Assembly: GCA_020636325.1 (NCBI GenBank)
Contig: JACJYC010000005.1
Location: 1 to 64,000 of the forward strand
Origin: Lewinellaceae bacterium
GTDB lineage: Bacteria; Bacteroidota; Bacteroidia; Chitinophagales; Saprospiraceae
DNA length: 64,000 nucleotides
Direction of reading: 5' to 3'
Below the pieces are notes generated by a model. It was not told the DNA's origin and did not search any database. It saw nothing but the letters and a program-made list of their open reading frames with translations. Below, in pieces: positions 1 to 9,369 of this stretch. Numbering within the stretch: position 1 is the stretch's first letter; each line of letters opens with the position of its first letter. The translations under genes were made by a program, and so were the position numbers.

Positions 1-643
1 CAACTATACCAGTCAGGTCAAAACCGCCAACATCACCGGCGCTGCGGCCATCCTCGACGCCCGTACGGACGCTGTCAGGCTGGAAAACCAGGACGGAGAC
101 GGGCTGGCTGACGGCATGGGTTACGTCAACAGCGGCGGCTACAAGCTGCTCGGCGCAACGGACGGTTCGGGTTTCATCCCCAACAAGCCGCTGATGCTGG
201 GTAACTACCAGTTCAAAATGAACTATACCGATCCGAATACGAATGATAATTTCTCGGAGGTCAAGACCTTCAACATCTCCGGCGGGCCCGTTGTATTCGT
301 CTACAATGAAGCGGCCCCGAAAGATGCCGGCACGGATATCGATCCTGCCGCAAACATCGCCCTGGAAACCGCCGGCAACCCGGCAACCGGCGACTTGTCG
401 GTGTATCCCAACCCGGCCAGGGAATCGGCGGAAGTCGAATTCGAGGTCTTCCAGGATACCCGGATCCAGTTGAGCCTATTCGACGCCAAAGGCGCCCTGG
501 TCAGGATGCTGACCGACGGCGAGATCCTGAAAGGCCGGCACCGGTTCACCGTGGAAAGACCGGATCTGAGCGGCGGCATTTACTACATCCGCCTGATCAG
601 CGAAGAAGGGACCAATACCAAACGGATCGTGTTCATGGAATAG
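1..643 (+). CDS. T9SS type A sorting-domain protein, 3' part
   Basis: The reading frame is open from the left edge of the window, so this is the C-terminal part of a larger secreted protein whose start lies outside. The last ~80 residues form a type IX secretion C-terminal sorting domain: a start like VYPNPARESAEVEFEV, then a strand ending in GALVRML, then GGIYYIRL and a terminal KRIVFME. In Bacteroidota this domain directs export through the T9SS and attachment to the cell surface or release. The visible upstream part (about 110 residues) is an Ig-like/beta-rich segment without a family I can name. A hairpin terminator follows about 90 bp after the stop. The export role is firm; the function of the cargo cannot be told from this fragment. 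Confidence 0.85.
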   Translation, partial: NYTSQVKTANITGAAAILDARTDAVRLENQDGDGLADGMGYVNSGGYKLLGATDGSGFIPNKPLMLGNYQFKMNYTDPNTNDNFSEVKTFNISGGPVVFVYNEAAPKDAGTDIDPAANIALETAGNPATGDLSVYPNPARESAEVEFEVFQDTRIQLSLFDAKGALVRMLTDGEILKGRHRFTVERPDLSGGIYYIRLISEEGTNTKRIVFME

Positions 644-732
644 TGTTTTTTGAATCAACCGCCTGCATTTGCGCTGACTGCGGCGTTTCCTGAAACGGCG
701 AACGCGCAAAAAACAGGAATATATGTTTCTTT

Positions 733-770
733 CGGGGTTGGGTCGATGCATCCAACCCCGAATTTTATTT
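733..770 (+). terminator. Rho-independent terminator after the T9SS cargo gene
   Basis: A perfect 9-bp stem (733-741 with 752-760, arm CGGGGTTGG) with a 10-nt loop is followed by a T-rich run (aattttattt). It lies between the T9SS cargo gene and the CHAT gene and should separate their transcription. Confidence 0.8.
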
Positions 771-802
771 CATCCAAAGTCATATGTCATCAACCATTTG
801 AC

Positions 803-810
803 TATATTTG
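803..810 (+). promoter_or_regulatory. Candidate -7 element for the CHAT-WD40 gene
   Basis: TATATTTG matches the Bacteroidota -7 consensus TAnnTTTG exactly and lies about 100 bp before the ATG at 911. No good TTTG -33 element sits 19-20 bp upstream, so the assignment is tentative. Confidence 0.4.
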
Positions 811-910
811 TACAGATTGACCGTATTTTTCATATTCCGCAGCACTCACTGAGCATTAAGGATTACTGAACAACCGGGATTTACCCGATTTGCACCTAAA
901 GCATATTGAC

Positions 911-3900
911 ATGCCCTCACCGGTTATCCTGCTGGCTTTCGCCAACGAACGGACAGGCGGCTCGCAATACCTGCGCAACTTGCCGCAAGAGCAGCATCTC
1001 ATTCGCAAGAGCCTGGAAAAAGCGGAAGACAACGGCCTGTGTGAAGTGGTAGTCCTGCCCAACGCGACCCTGGATCAACTCGTCGAAACGTTCCAACGCC
1101 AAAAATACCGCGACCGGATCGCCGTTTTTCACTACGGCGGCCATGCCGGCAGTTTCAAATTATTGCTGGAAGACGCCGAAGGCAAAACCCGGCCTGCCCA
1201 TGCGGAAGGGCTAATTCCCTTTCTGGCCCGACAGCGGGGGCTGAAGCTGGTCTTTATCAACGGCTGCCATTCCGGCGATCAGGCACAGGCGCTGACCGAC
1301 GGCGGCATCCCCGCTGTGATCGGCACCTCCAACGCCATCGACGACGAGGTCGCCACCGACCTGGCCGCCGGGTTCTACCGGTCATTGGGAGAAGGCATGC
1401 CGCTGGAAAATGCCTGGCAGGAAACCGTTTTCCGGATCAAAGCCGGCCAGGGATCGGGCAATTTGAGCCGTTTTTACCATAAAGGTCCGGCGGCCGGTGC
1501 ATCCAGGTCGGTCGTCGCACTCGACCTCAACGCCGCCTACGACCAATTTCCCTGGCGATTGCACGTCCGGCCCGGCGCTGAAGCTATCCGGGACTGGAAC
1601 CTGCCCGCCGAGGCCGATGACCCCTATTTCGGATTGCCGGCCATCCCTCCGAATTACAACCTGCCGGAAGAACCTTACCGGTTCCTGGGCCGATACACCA
1701 ACGCGGACGCCGGCATTTTTTTCGGCCGGGGGACCTATATCCGGGATATCTACCACCAGTTGCACAGCCCTCATGCGTCGCCGGTCCTGTTGCTGTACGG
1801 CCAGTCGGGCGTGGGGAAATCCTCCCTGCTGGAAGCGGGGTTGTTTCCCCGGCTGGAAAGTGAGTTCGACCTTCGTTTGGCGCGCCGGAATCCGGCCGTC
1901 GGGCTGCTCGGTCAATTGTGCGAGGCTCTCGGCTTGCCGGCCGCCGAAACCGATGCCGGTGCCTTGCTGTCGCGCTGGCAACAACTGGAAGGGAACGCCC
2001 CAAAAAAAGGCTTGCTGATCGCCGTCGACCAGGTGGAAGAGGTCTATACCCGCCCGCGCGACCGGGACCCGGACGAACTGGCCAATTTTCTGACCTGCGT
2101 CGGCCGCATTTTCGCGCATCCTGCCGACCGGCCCAAGGGCAAACTCTTGCTCAGCTACCGCAAGGAATACCATCCGGAGATCGACAAAGCTTGCCGGGCG
2201 GCGGCCGTACCCCGGGATGCCGTCTTCCTCGACCGGCTGGACCGGCAGGGGTTGATCGAAATTGTGAACGGGCTGACCTCCACGCCCGCCCTGAGGCACA
2301 AATACCGCCTCCGGATCGAAGAAGGGCTGCCCGTATTGATCGCCGACGACCTGCTGGTCGACAAAAACTCGCCCATCTCGCCCATCCTCCAGATCATCCT
2401 TACCCGACTCTGGCAGGAAGAAGCCGAAAAGGACGAACGGTATTTCAATTGCGACGCCTACAACGAATTGCGGAAGAAAGGCGTCCTGCTCGACGATTTT
2501 TTCCAGCAACAGATGGCCGAGCTCCACCGCTGGGAAGAAGAAGTGCAGCAGGCCGCGGAAAGCTCCGGCCTGGCGCTGGACATGCTGCAATGCCATACCA
2601 CCTCCCTGGGAACGGCTGAGAGCCGGAACCTGGATGAGCTCCGGGCGCTCTACCAGCATCAGGGCGACCGGCTGGAAATGCTCATCCGGCAGCTCAACGG
2701 ACTATACCTGCTCACCGCGGTGGGCCAGGACCGGTCGAGCCTGGCCCACGACACCCTGGCGCCGGTCGTCCAGAAAGAGCACAACGAATCGGACCGGCCC
2801 GGGCAGCGGGCCTCCCGCATCCTGGCTTCCAAGATGATGGATTTTGAACGCCAGCCGGACCGCACCTATATCGACGAGGAAGACCTGAGACTGGTGGAGG
2901 AGGGCGCCGGCGGCATGCGGATATGGACCGGCAAGGAACAGGAATTGATCGAAAAAAGCCGGCAGCGCCGGGCCCGGTTACAGGCCGAAAGAAAGCGGAA
3001 CCGGCGGCTGAAAATGGGATTCGTAGCCTTGATCACCGTACTGGCGGTTACGGCCTCTTTCCTGTGGTGGCGATCCAGCGTGCAGGCTTCCGTCAATCAA
3101 CTGATCAGTGAAGCGCTCCGGCAAAAGGAGACCGACGCCACGGAGGCGCTGAAAAAAATACAACTCGCCTGGGAAAAGATCCGGAAAGCGCCCTTTTCCC
3201 TGGACCGGTCGCTGGCCCTGCAAACCCGCCGCGACATTTATGAGCAGAATGAATTTTACCGGCATGCCTATTCGCTGGATACCGCGGTGACCGCTGTTGA
3301 CCTCTCCGGCGACGCTTCCCTGTTGCTGGCAGCGGCCGGCAATCAGGTTTTTCTTTGGGATACCGCCGGCCGGCCTACACAACTGTTCCAGCTAAAGGGC
3401 GCGATCAATGCGGTGGCATTCTCACCCGACGAGCAGTTGATCCTGGTTGCATGCCGGGATTCCACCATCGGGCTCTGGGATAGGAAAGGGAACATTAAAA
3501 CCCTGATGAAGGAGCGAACCGGCAGGGTCAACCTGGCGCTCTTTTCCCCGGGCGGCGATACCATTCTGAGCGCTACCAACCGGGGCCGGGTTATCCTCCG
3601 CAACCTGAAAGGGGATACCCTGAAAAGCTGGGCGGCGCATAGCCCCGGAGAAGTAACCGCTGCCGTATTTTTCCCGCAAGGGGATACGATCGTCACCGGA
3701 GGTACGGATCGGACCGTAAACCTTTGGGACAAAAGCGGTCGAAAAATAAATGCCTTCCCGCAAGACAACGGGATCGTTGCACTGGCGGCCAGTCCGCTGG
3801 GTGGACGCTTTCTGGTGGCAACCCTCGACACCGTCCGCCTTTTGAATACCGACGGCCGGCAAATCCTCGCGTTTAAGCCCCACGAGAAAAGGATCACCGA

Positions 3901-5068
3901 TGTGGCCTTTTCACCGGACAGCCAATCATTTTTCACCGCCGGCATGGACGGCCAGGTCAGATCCTGGGACCTGAAGGGCAACCTCATCAAAACCTACCGG
4001 GGCCATGCTGATTTTGTCCGCGCGCTGAAGCTGTCCGCCGACGGCCGCAATTTTATCACTGCCGGCGAGGACGGGCAGGTGAAATGGTGGGAAAAAGACT
4101 CGAAAGTAGCCCGGCAATTCGGCCCGCACAAAGCAGCGGTTACGGCAATCGCCATTTCACCCGACGGGCAATATGTGCTGACCGGGGTCGGAGGCGAACT
4201 GGCTGAGATTGAGGCCAACTCCGGCGACGCTGCATATGAAGAGCTGATGTACGAAGAGGCGTACGACGCCTCAATACCGGTATACCTTTGGCAAATTGAC
4301 GGCCGCCGACTCAGGGTACTGACCGGACATGCGGATGAGATCACGGCGCTTGCCTTCGCCCCCGACAGCCGGGAATTCCTGACGGCAAGCCGGGACTATC
4401 AGGCGATCATCTGGAGGGAAAACGATTCCATTGTCCTGCCCCACAACGGGGAAGTCTATGCCGTCGCCTATGCACCGGACGGCCGGATGATCGCTACCGG
4501 CGGAAACGACCGGAATGCATACCTGTGGAGCAGGTCCGGCGTCCTGTTGGATACGATCTCCCATCCTGAGCTCGTATCCTCACTGGCCTTTTCCCCGGAC
4601 GGCAGCCTCCTGCTGACCGGCTGCTTTGACGGTTTTGCCCGGCTTTGGCAGCTGGCCGATCCGCCGGTCTGCAGAGATTCTTTTGCATCCCGGAAACCCG
4701 ACCTCACTTGCGTTGCCTTCTCGCCCGACGGCCGGCATCTCGCCTTTGGGGAAGGCGATTCGGATGCCATTGTAACGGTTTGCGACACCAAAGGCAAAAC
4801 CTGCCACACGATCCGGTTGCCCGAATTCAATCCGGCCGGGCAAAAGCGGGTCAATAGCCTGGCCTTTTCACCCGATGGAAAATATATCGCAGCCGGATTG
4901 GAGGGCGGATCCGTCCGTTTGCTCGACCTGAGCGGCGAAGAACTCCTGATCATCCGGGAATCCGGCGAAAAAGGGGTCACCGGCGTGTCCTTTTCCCGGG
5001 ATGGAAAACTGATACTGGCCGGCAGCATGGATGGAATGGCCCGGTTGTTAAAAAACATTATCGACTGA
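911..5068 (+). CDS. CHAT protease / nSTAND ATPase / TM / 14x WD40 protein
   Basis: A 1385-residue multidomain protein. Residues ~5-190 are a CHAT (caspase-like) domain with the probable catalytic His in HYGGHAG (H78) and Cys in FINGCHSGD (C119). Residues ~255-640 are an nSTAND-type NTPase with P-loop GQSGVGKSS (about 297-304) and a Walker B-like LLIAVDQVEEV. A single transmembrane helix lies at about 702-720. From about 789 to the end I count 14 WD40 repeats, enough for two seven-bladed propellers. Blade 8 carries an acidic insertion of about 28 residues. Family knowledge: CHAT-NTPase-WD40 proteins are regarded as conflict or programmed-death modules in which the repeats sense a trigger and the protease acts. 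Start: an in-frame TTG exists at 890, but the ATG at 911 fits the beginning of the CHAT domain better. A small unknown gene follows 50 bp downstream. The domains are clear; the defence role is inference. Confidence 0.9.
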   Translation: MPSPVILLAFANERTGGSQYLRNLPQEQHLIRKSLEKAEDNGLCEVVVLPNATLDQLVETFQRQKYRDRIAVFHYGGHAGSFKLLLEDAEGKTRPAHAEGLIPFLARQRGLKLVFINGCHSGDQAQALTDGGIPAVIGTSNAIDDEVATDLAAGFYRSLGEGMPLENAWQETVFRIKAGQGSGNLSRFYHKGPAAGASRSVVALDLNAAYDQFPWRLHVRPGAEAIRDWNLPAEADDPYFGLPAIPPNYNLPEEPYRFLGRYTNADAGIFFGRGTYIRDIYHQLHSPHASPVLLLYGQSGVGKSSLLEAGLFPRLESEFDLRLARRNPAVGLLGQLCEALGLPAAETDAGALLSRWQQLEGNAPKKGLLIAVDQVEEVYTRPRDRDPDELANFLTCVGRIFAHPADRPKGKLLLSYRKEYHPEIDKACRAAAVPRDAVFLDRLDRQGLIEIVNGLTSTPALRHKYRLRIEEGLPVLIADDLLVDKNSPISPILQIILTRLWQEEAEKDERYFNCDAYNELRKKGVLLDDFFQQQMAELHRWEEEVQQAAESSGLALDMLQCHTTSLGTAESRNLDELRALYQHQGDRLEMLIRQLNGLYLLTAVGQDRSSLAHDTLAPVVQKEHNESDRPGQRASRILASKMMDFERQPDRTYIDEEDLRLVEEGAGGMRIWTGKEQELIEKSRQRRARLQAERKRNRRLKMGFVALITVLAVTASFLWWRSSVQASVNQLISEALRQKETDATEALKKIQLAWEKIRKAPFSLDRSLALQTRRDIYEQNEFYRHAYSLDTAVTAVDLSGDASLLLAAAGNQVFLWDTAGRPTQLFQLKGAINAVAFSPDEQLILVACRDSTIGLWDRKGNIKTLMKERTGRVNLALFSPGGDTILSATNRGRVILRNLKGDTLKSWAAHSPGEVTAAVFFPQGDTIVTGGTDRTVNLWDKSGRKINAFPQDNGIVALAASPLGGRFLVATLDTVRLLNTDGRQILAFKPHEKRITDVAFSPDSQSFFTAGMDGQVRSWDLKGNLIKTYRGHADFVRALKLSADGRNFITAGEDGQVKWWEKDSKVARQFGPHKAAVTAIAISPDGQYVLTGVGGELAEIEANSGDAAYEELMYEEAYDASIPVYLWQIDGRRLRVLTGHADEITALAFAPDSREFLTASRDYQAIIWRENDSIVLPHNGEVYAVAYAPDGRMIATGGNDRNAYLWSRSGVLLDTISHPELVSSLAFSPDGSLLLTGCFDGFARLWQLADPPVCRDSFASRKPDLTCVAFSPDGRHLAFGEGDSDAIVTVCDTKGKTCHTIRLPEFNPAGQKRVNSLAFSPDGKYIAAGLEGGSVRLLDLSGEELLIIRESGEKGVTGVSFSRDGKLILAGSMDGMARLLKNIID

Positions 5069-5118
5069 CCCGACAGCAATTAAAGCATAAAATATTTTCA
5101 AATACAAACCTGGTAATC

Positions 5119-5898
5119 ATGGCTGATTTCACTGCAATGCGAGCGCCCAGAAGCTTTTTTGATCGAAATGATCATATCAAAAGGAGCCTGAATGCACGAA
5201 CAACATTTGATGGGGACCTCCCGGTTAAAATCGGCAGGGGCGAGCGGTTTACGTTCCAGAAGGAAAATTCCAGTTCCCTGTTCCGTACCGGTCGAAATAT
5301 CAGCATAAACATTCCTCCCAATGGAGAAAGGACCATAGATCTCAATGCCCCCGGCGTTGCCCCCAGAATACTTGGCACTTATTACCTGGGGGAAGACCTC
5401 AACTTCGAGGAATTTGAACAAACCCTGCAAACGATCTGGAAATTTCTGATCCTGGGCGATGAGATGGCGCTGCACCTGAAAACCGGCCAGGGAACCGGTT
5501 TCCCAACCGACGGAGAATGGCATTTCCTACTATCCTACCTGACAACAGGCGGCAAGCGGGTAATGACGCCTCCCCTGCCGTGTCAGGACAACCGGTTGAT
5601 CTTCACCGCATCCGATCTGGAACCGGTATTGACCGAGGGCAGCCACCTGAAATTGCATTTTTCCGACCCATCCCAGGACAGGCAAATGGCATTCGACATT
5701 TCTTTTCGCATCCCGACCGCCGAACAGTCAGATGATTATCAGGTATCCGGAAAAGCGTTGCTGGATGGAAAATCCGGAGAAGAACTGGACCAAGCGGCCC
5801 AGGACTTTTGCATAGCCATAGGCGCAGAGAACGACGGGCATACGCCGGCCAGGCCGAATTTATTGAACTGGATATTCCAGGAACGCGCTAAAGAATAA
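5119..5898 (+). CDS. Hypothetical protein, likely partner of the CHAT protein
   Basis: A 259-residue protein with no signal peptide, no obvious transmembrane segment and no family I recognise. It begins MADFTAMRAPRSFF. A possible amphipathic or beta-rich body runs through the middle, and a conserved-looking DDYQVSGKALLDGK lies near residue 205. It starts 50 bp after the stop of the CHAT-nSTAND-WD40 gene on the same strand, with no terminator seen between, so the two are probably co-transcribed. By analogy with other CHAT loci it could be a protease substrate, effector or adaptor, but nothing in the sequence itself shows this. The next gene is convergent. Confidence 0.6.
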   Translation: MADFTAMRAPRSFFDRNDHIKRSLNARTTFDGDLPVKIGRGERFTFQKENSSSLFRTGRNISINIPPNGERTIDLNAPGVAPRILGTYYLGEDLNFEEFEQTLQTIWKFLILGDEMALHLKTGQGTGFPTDGEWHFLLSYLTTGGKRVMTPPLPCQDNRLIFTASDLEPVLTEGSHLKLHFSDPSQDRQMAFDISFRIPTAEQSDDYQVSGKALLDGKSGEELDQAAQDFCIAIGAENDGHTPARPNLLNWIFQERAKE

Positions 5899-6021
5899 AC
5901 GACCTCAAGAGGCTGGGATGAACCGTGGATCCCTTGACCCGATCAACCTTTACCATCTTGAGAAAACCATTTTGCAACCCTAAAAGCGGACGCCGTTTTC
6001 CCTGACGAGGAAATGACCGAC

Positions 6022-9000
6022 TCAAGGCTTCCTCCCCCGGGTCAGGATCGCTCCGACCCCGGCTTCCCACAACACCTTGTTGTAGGCCGCAATATCCCGC
6101 TCCAGGATCTCCAGCGCCTGCGTGCGGAAAGGCTGCCATTTGGCTTCCATGACCTGGTAGTGGTCGCGCACGGGCTGCGTGATCCGCGGGATGTCGCTTT
6201 CGGCCTGGTTGAGCAGGAACAGGTAATCGGCGCTCAGCTTGTTCGGAAAATTCTCCACGTCGTCGTAAGCCTTTGACTTTCGCTGGATCATTTCACCATC
6301 CCACGCGGACATCCGCTTGATGAGGGCCTCGCCTTCGGTCCGCACTTTCTGGTACCGCGGCTCGTCGGGCAGGCGTTTGAGCGCTTCTTCGATCTGCTTG
6401 CGGGCATCGTCCATGGTATTGATGGTATGGTGCATCTCGTTGACGGTCGCCTCCATGGCGGATACCAGGTTATCGTATTCTTCCCTTACAACCGGATCGT
6501 TGGGATACAACGGATTGGGCAACACCTCAAACGAGGAGGTCGCTTCCTGGTCACCCTGTTTCAGGTGGACGGAATACTTGCCCGGCCCGACCTTATGCCC
6601 GCTGAAATTGGCTTCAATATAGACACCCGGCACCCCCGCCATCGAAGGATAGCGCATATCCCAGACCAGCCGGTTCAGCCCTTTCCCGTCGGTCAACACC
6701 GGATCGGCGGAAGGGCCGCCCTCCCATTCCTGAAAAGTGGTGTCATTGACCGAGGTGTAATGCCGGACCACCCTGCCGGCGGCGTCTTTGATCTCCAGTT
6801 CTACCGGTTTTTTATCCTTCTCTTCCTTCAATTGGTAATAGATGACCACCCCGTTGGCCGGATTCACGCCTTCAAGCGGACCGGCGCCTTCAAAATCCGG
6901 CGAATTGCCGTTCAGGGGGCTGCCGCCGTTGGCCAGCACGGCGTCTCCGGGTTGAAACAACCGGAAGGCTTCCGCCGTATTCTGGTATTGCTGCAACGGC
7001 TCCAGGTCGTCCAGGATCCAGAAGGACCGGCCGGAGGTGGACGCGATCAGGTCGCCGTGCCTCACCATCAGGTCGGTCACCGGCGTTACCGGCAGGTTCA
7101 GCTGGAAGGGCTGCCAGGAGCCGCCGTCATTCCAGGAGATGTAAACGCCCGTTTCCGTACCGGCATAAAGGAGGCCCTTTCGCCGGTCGTCTTCCCTGAC
7201 CACCCGGGTGAACGCCCCATCGGGGATCCCCTGGTTGATGGCGGTCCAGGTCTTGCCGTAATCGGTCGTTTTGTACAACCCCGGCTTGAAATCGTTGAAT
7301 TTATACCGCGTGGTGGCGATATAAGCCGTTCCCGGATCGTGGGGCGATACCTCGATGGCATTGATCAGGCATTCCGCCAGCCCTTTCGGGGTTACATTTT
7401 CCCAATGGGCGCCGTCATCGCGGGTGAGGTAAACGAGGCCGTCGTCGCTGCCCGTCCAGATCACGCCCTTTTCGTGGGGCGATTCCATGATATAGGTCAG
7501 GGTGCCGTAGTTTTCGGCGCCCACCGCTTCATTGGTATAGGGGCCGCCGGGTTTGCCCTGCTTTTCCTTTTCGTTGCGGGTCAGGTCGGGAGAGGCTTCT
7601 TCCCAGGTGGCGCCCAGGTCGCGGGTGCGCAACAGGCATTGGGCGCCGTGGTAAAAGGTGTTGGTTTCGTGTTGCGACCAGATAATGGGGGCGTTCCAGT
7701 TGAAGCGGTACTTCATATCCTTGGCGTCCATCGACAGATATTGGATCGGCGCGGCCATGATATTGGTCGCCGCTTCGGCCCGCACATCGAGCACTTCGAT
7801 GGTGCCTTCGTAACTGCCGCCCAGCACGTAATTCGGATTATCGGGGTCAAAGGCGAGGAAAGCGCTTTCCCCGCCGGCTGAATAGGACCAGCTGCGTTGG
7901 GTAATGCCGCCGCTGTTCAATTCCCGGCTGGAAATGATCACCGAGGTATTGTCCTGTTGGCCGCCGTATACCCGGTACGGAAAATGGTTATCGACATTGA
8001 CCCGGTAGATCTGGGCCGTGGGCATATTATCCTGCGTCGACCAGGATTTGCCGTAGTTGAAACTGATGGCGGCCCCGCCGTCGTTGGCGATGATCATGTT
8101 CTTCGAATTCCGGGGATTGATCCACAGATCGTGGAAGTCGCCGTGGGTGCCGCCCAGGGTCTCCCAGGTTTTGCCGCCGTCGATCGACCGGAGGGCCGGG
8201 GCGCTCATCACGTAAACCGTATTTTCATCCAGCGGGTCGGCAAACACCTCGATATAATACCAGGCGCGTTGGACCAGGCGGTGGTCGTCACTGGCGCGGG
8301 TCCAGCTTTTACCGCCGTCGTTGGAGACGAACAAGCCGCCTTTTTCCTGGTTGGAATCGCTTTCGATCACGGCATACACCTTGTCCGGATTGGCCCGGCA
8401 GACTGAAACCGCCATTTTGCCTTTTTCTTCCGGCAGACCGTTGTGGATCTTCTCCCAGGTATCGCCGCCGTCCGTGGATTTGTACATGCCGCTCCCCGGG
8501 CCGCCGCTGATCACCTTCCAGGGCAACCGGCCGTGATCCCACATAGCGGCGTACAGCACCAGGGGGTTGTTCACGTCCATATCCAGGTCGGTGCAGCCCG
8601 TGTGGTCATCAACGTACAGCACCTTGGTCCAGGTCTTGCCGCCGTCCTTGCTCCGGTATACCCCGCGATCGGCCGACTTGCCGTACAGGGCCCCTTGAGC
8701 CGCCACAAAAACAATGTCCGGATTCTTGGGATGTATCCTGATCTCGGCGATATGGCGGGTCAGGTCCAGGCCGATCTTTTTCCAGGTCTTGCCGCCGTCG
8801 GTGGACTTGTACATCCCATCGCCGGAAGAGGTCATCACCCCTCGTACGGCGTGCTCTCCCATGCCGCAATACACCACGTTGGGGTCGCTTTCGGATACGG
8901 CTACGGCGCCAACGGTACCCGTCTTGAAAAAGCCGTCGGAAATATTGTGCCAGATCTGTCCGGCGTCCTCCGTTTTCCAGAGGCCGCCGCCGGTTGTGCC

Positions 9001-9216
9001 CATATAATAGGTCAGCTGATCGCCGGTGACCCCGCAGGCCGACACCGAACGTCCGCCCCGGAACGGACCGATGCAGCGCCATTTCAAGGGTTGGAAAAAG
9101 GTGTTGGCATCCGCAGGTTCAGCCGGTTTATCGGTCTGGTTCTGGCCGGCAGCAAAACCGGCGCCCATCAGCAGCAGGCCGGCGATAAGGAGAATTTTCA
9201 TACCCTGTTTGTTCAT
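6022..9216 (-). CDS. Secreted VPS10/BNR-repeat protein (sortilin-like propeller)
   Basis: A 1064-residue protein with an N-terminal signal peptide (KILLIAGLLLMGAGFAAGQ). The first ~720 residues hold many Asp-box/BNR motifs of the form S-x-D-G-G-x-T-W (for example STDGGKTWKKIG, SKDGGKTWTKV, TTDYGKTWTAI), the pattern of VPS10/sortilin-type and sialidase-like beta-propellers. After a linker, the region around 800-900 is Ig/FlgD-like (GRVVRHYTS, GPGKYSVHL), and the last ~130 residues are helical. Proteins like this are usually annotated as glycosyl hydrolase or exo-sialidase-like, but Asp boxes are structural and do not prove catalysis. ATGs exist at 9216 and 9201; either leaves the signal peptide. 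It is divergent from the TonB receptor. Confidence 0.8.
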   Translation of the reverse strand: MNKQGMKILLIAGLLLMGAGFAAGQNQTDKPAEPADANTFFQPLKWRCIGPFRGGRSVSACGVTGDQLTYYMGTTGGGLWKTEDAGQIWHNISDGFFKTGTVGAVAVSESDPNVVYCGMGEHAVRGVMTSSGDGMYKSTDGGKTWKKIGLDLTRHIAEIRIHPKNPDIVFVAAQGALYGKSADRGVYRSKDGGKTWTKVLYVDDHTGCTDLDMDVNNPLVLYAAMWDHGRLPWKVISGGPGSGMYKSTDGGDTWEKIHNGLPEEKGKMAVSVCRANPDKVYAVIESDSNQEKGGLFVSNDGGKSWTRASDDHRLVQRAWYYIEVFADPLDENTVYVMSAPALRSIDGGKTWETLGGTHGDFHDLWINPRNSKNMIIANDGGAAISFNYGKSWSTQDNMPTAQIYRVNVDNHFPYRVYGGQQDNTSVIISSRELNSGGITQRSWSYSAGGESAFLAFDPDNPNYVLGGSYEGTIEVLDVRAEAATNIMAAPIQYLSMDAKDMKYRFNWNAPIIWSQHETNTFYHGAQCLLRTRDLGATWEEASPDLTRNEKEKQGKPGGPYTNEAVGAENYGTLTYIMESPHEKGVIWTGSDDGLVYLTRDDGAHWENVTPKGLAECLINAIEVSPHDPGTAYIATTRYKFNDFKPGLYKTTDYGKTWTAINQGIPDGAFTRVVREDDRRKGLLYAGTETGVYISWNDGGSWQPFQLNLPVTPVTDLMVRHGDLIASTSGRSFWILDDLEPLQQYQNTAEAFRLFQPGDAVLANGGSPLNGNSPDFEGAGPLEGVNPANGVVIYYQLKEEKDKKPVELEIKDAAGRVVRHYTSVNDTTFQEWEGGPSADPVLTDGKGLNRLVWDMRYPSMAGVPGVYIEANFSGHKVGPGKYSVHLKQGDQEATSSFEVLPNPLYPNDPVVREEYDNLVSAMEATVNEMHHTINTMDDARKQIEEALKRLPDEPRYQKVRTEGEALIKRMSAWDGEMIQRKSKAYDDVENFPNKLSADYLFLLNQAESDIPRITQPVRDHYQVMEAKWQPFRTQALEILERDIAAYNKVLWEAGVGAILTRGRKP

Positions 9217-9369
9217 GTAGTTTTAAAGTGTTAAATTTAGTGAGATGTTCTAAATTTCCGGTTGAAAAATTGTCCGACCTTCTTGTTTAATCATTTTATC
9301 AGGAGCAGAAAACGTAGTCTCCGCCATACCGGTGATTATCCAATAAAACTGATTACTAAATTCTTGATT

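Noticed and set aside
890..910. TTG start for the CHAT gene seven codons upstream of the ATG
   Set aside because: The CHAT domain begins just after the ATG at 911 and no ribosome binding site favours the TTG.
1382..2659. Long open frame antisense to the CHAT-WD40 gene
   Set aside because: It lies fully inside a gene with clear domains, and its product has no recognisable motif; a composition effect of codon bias.
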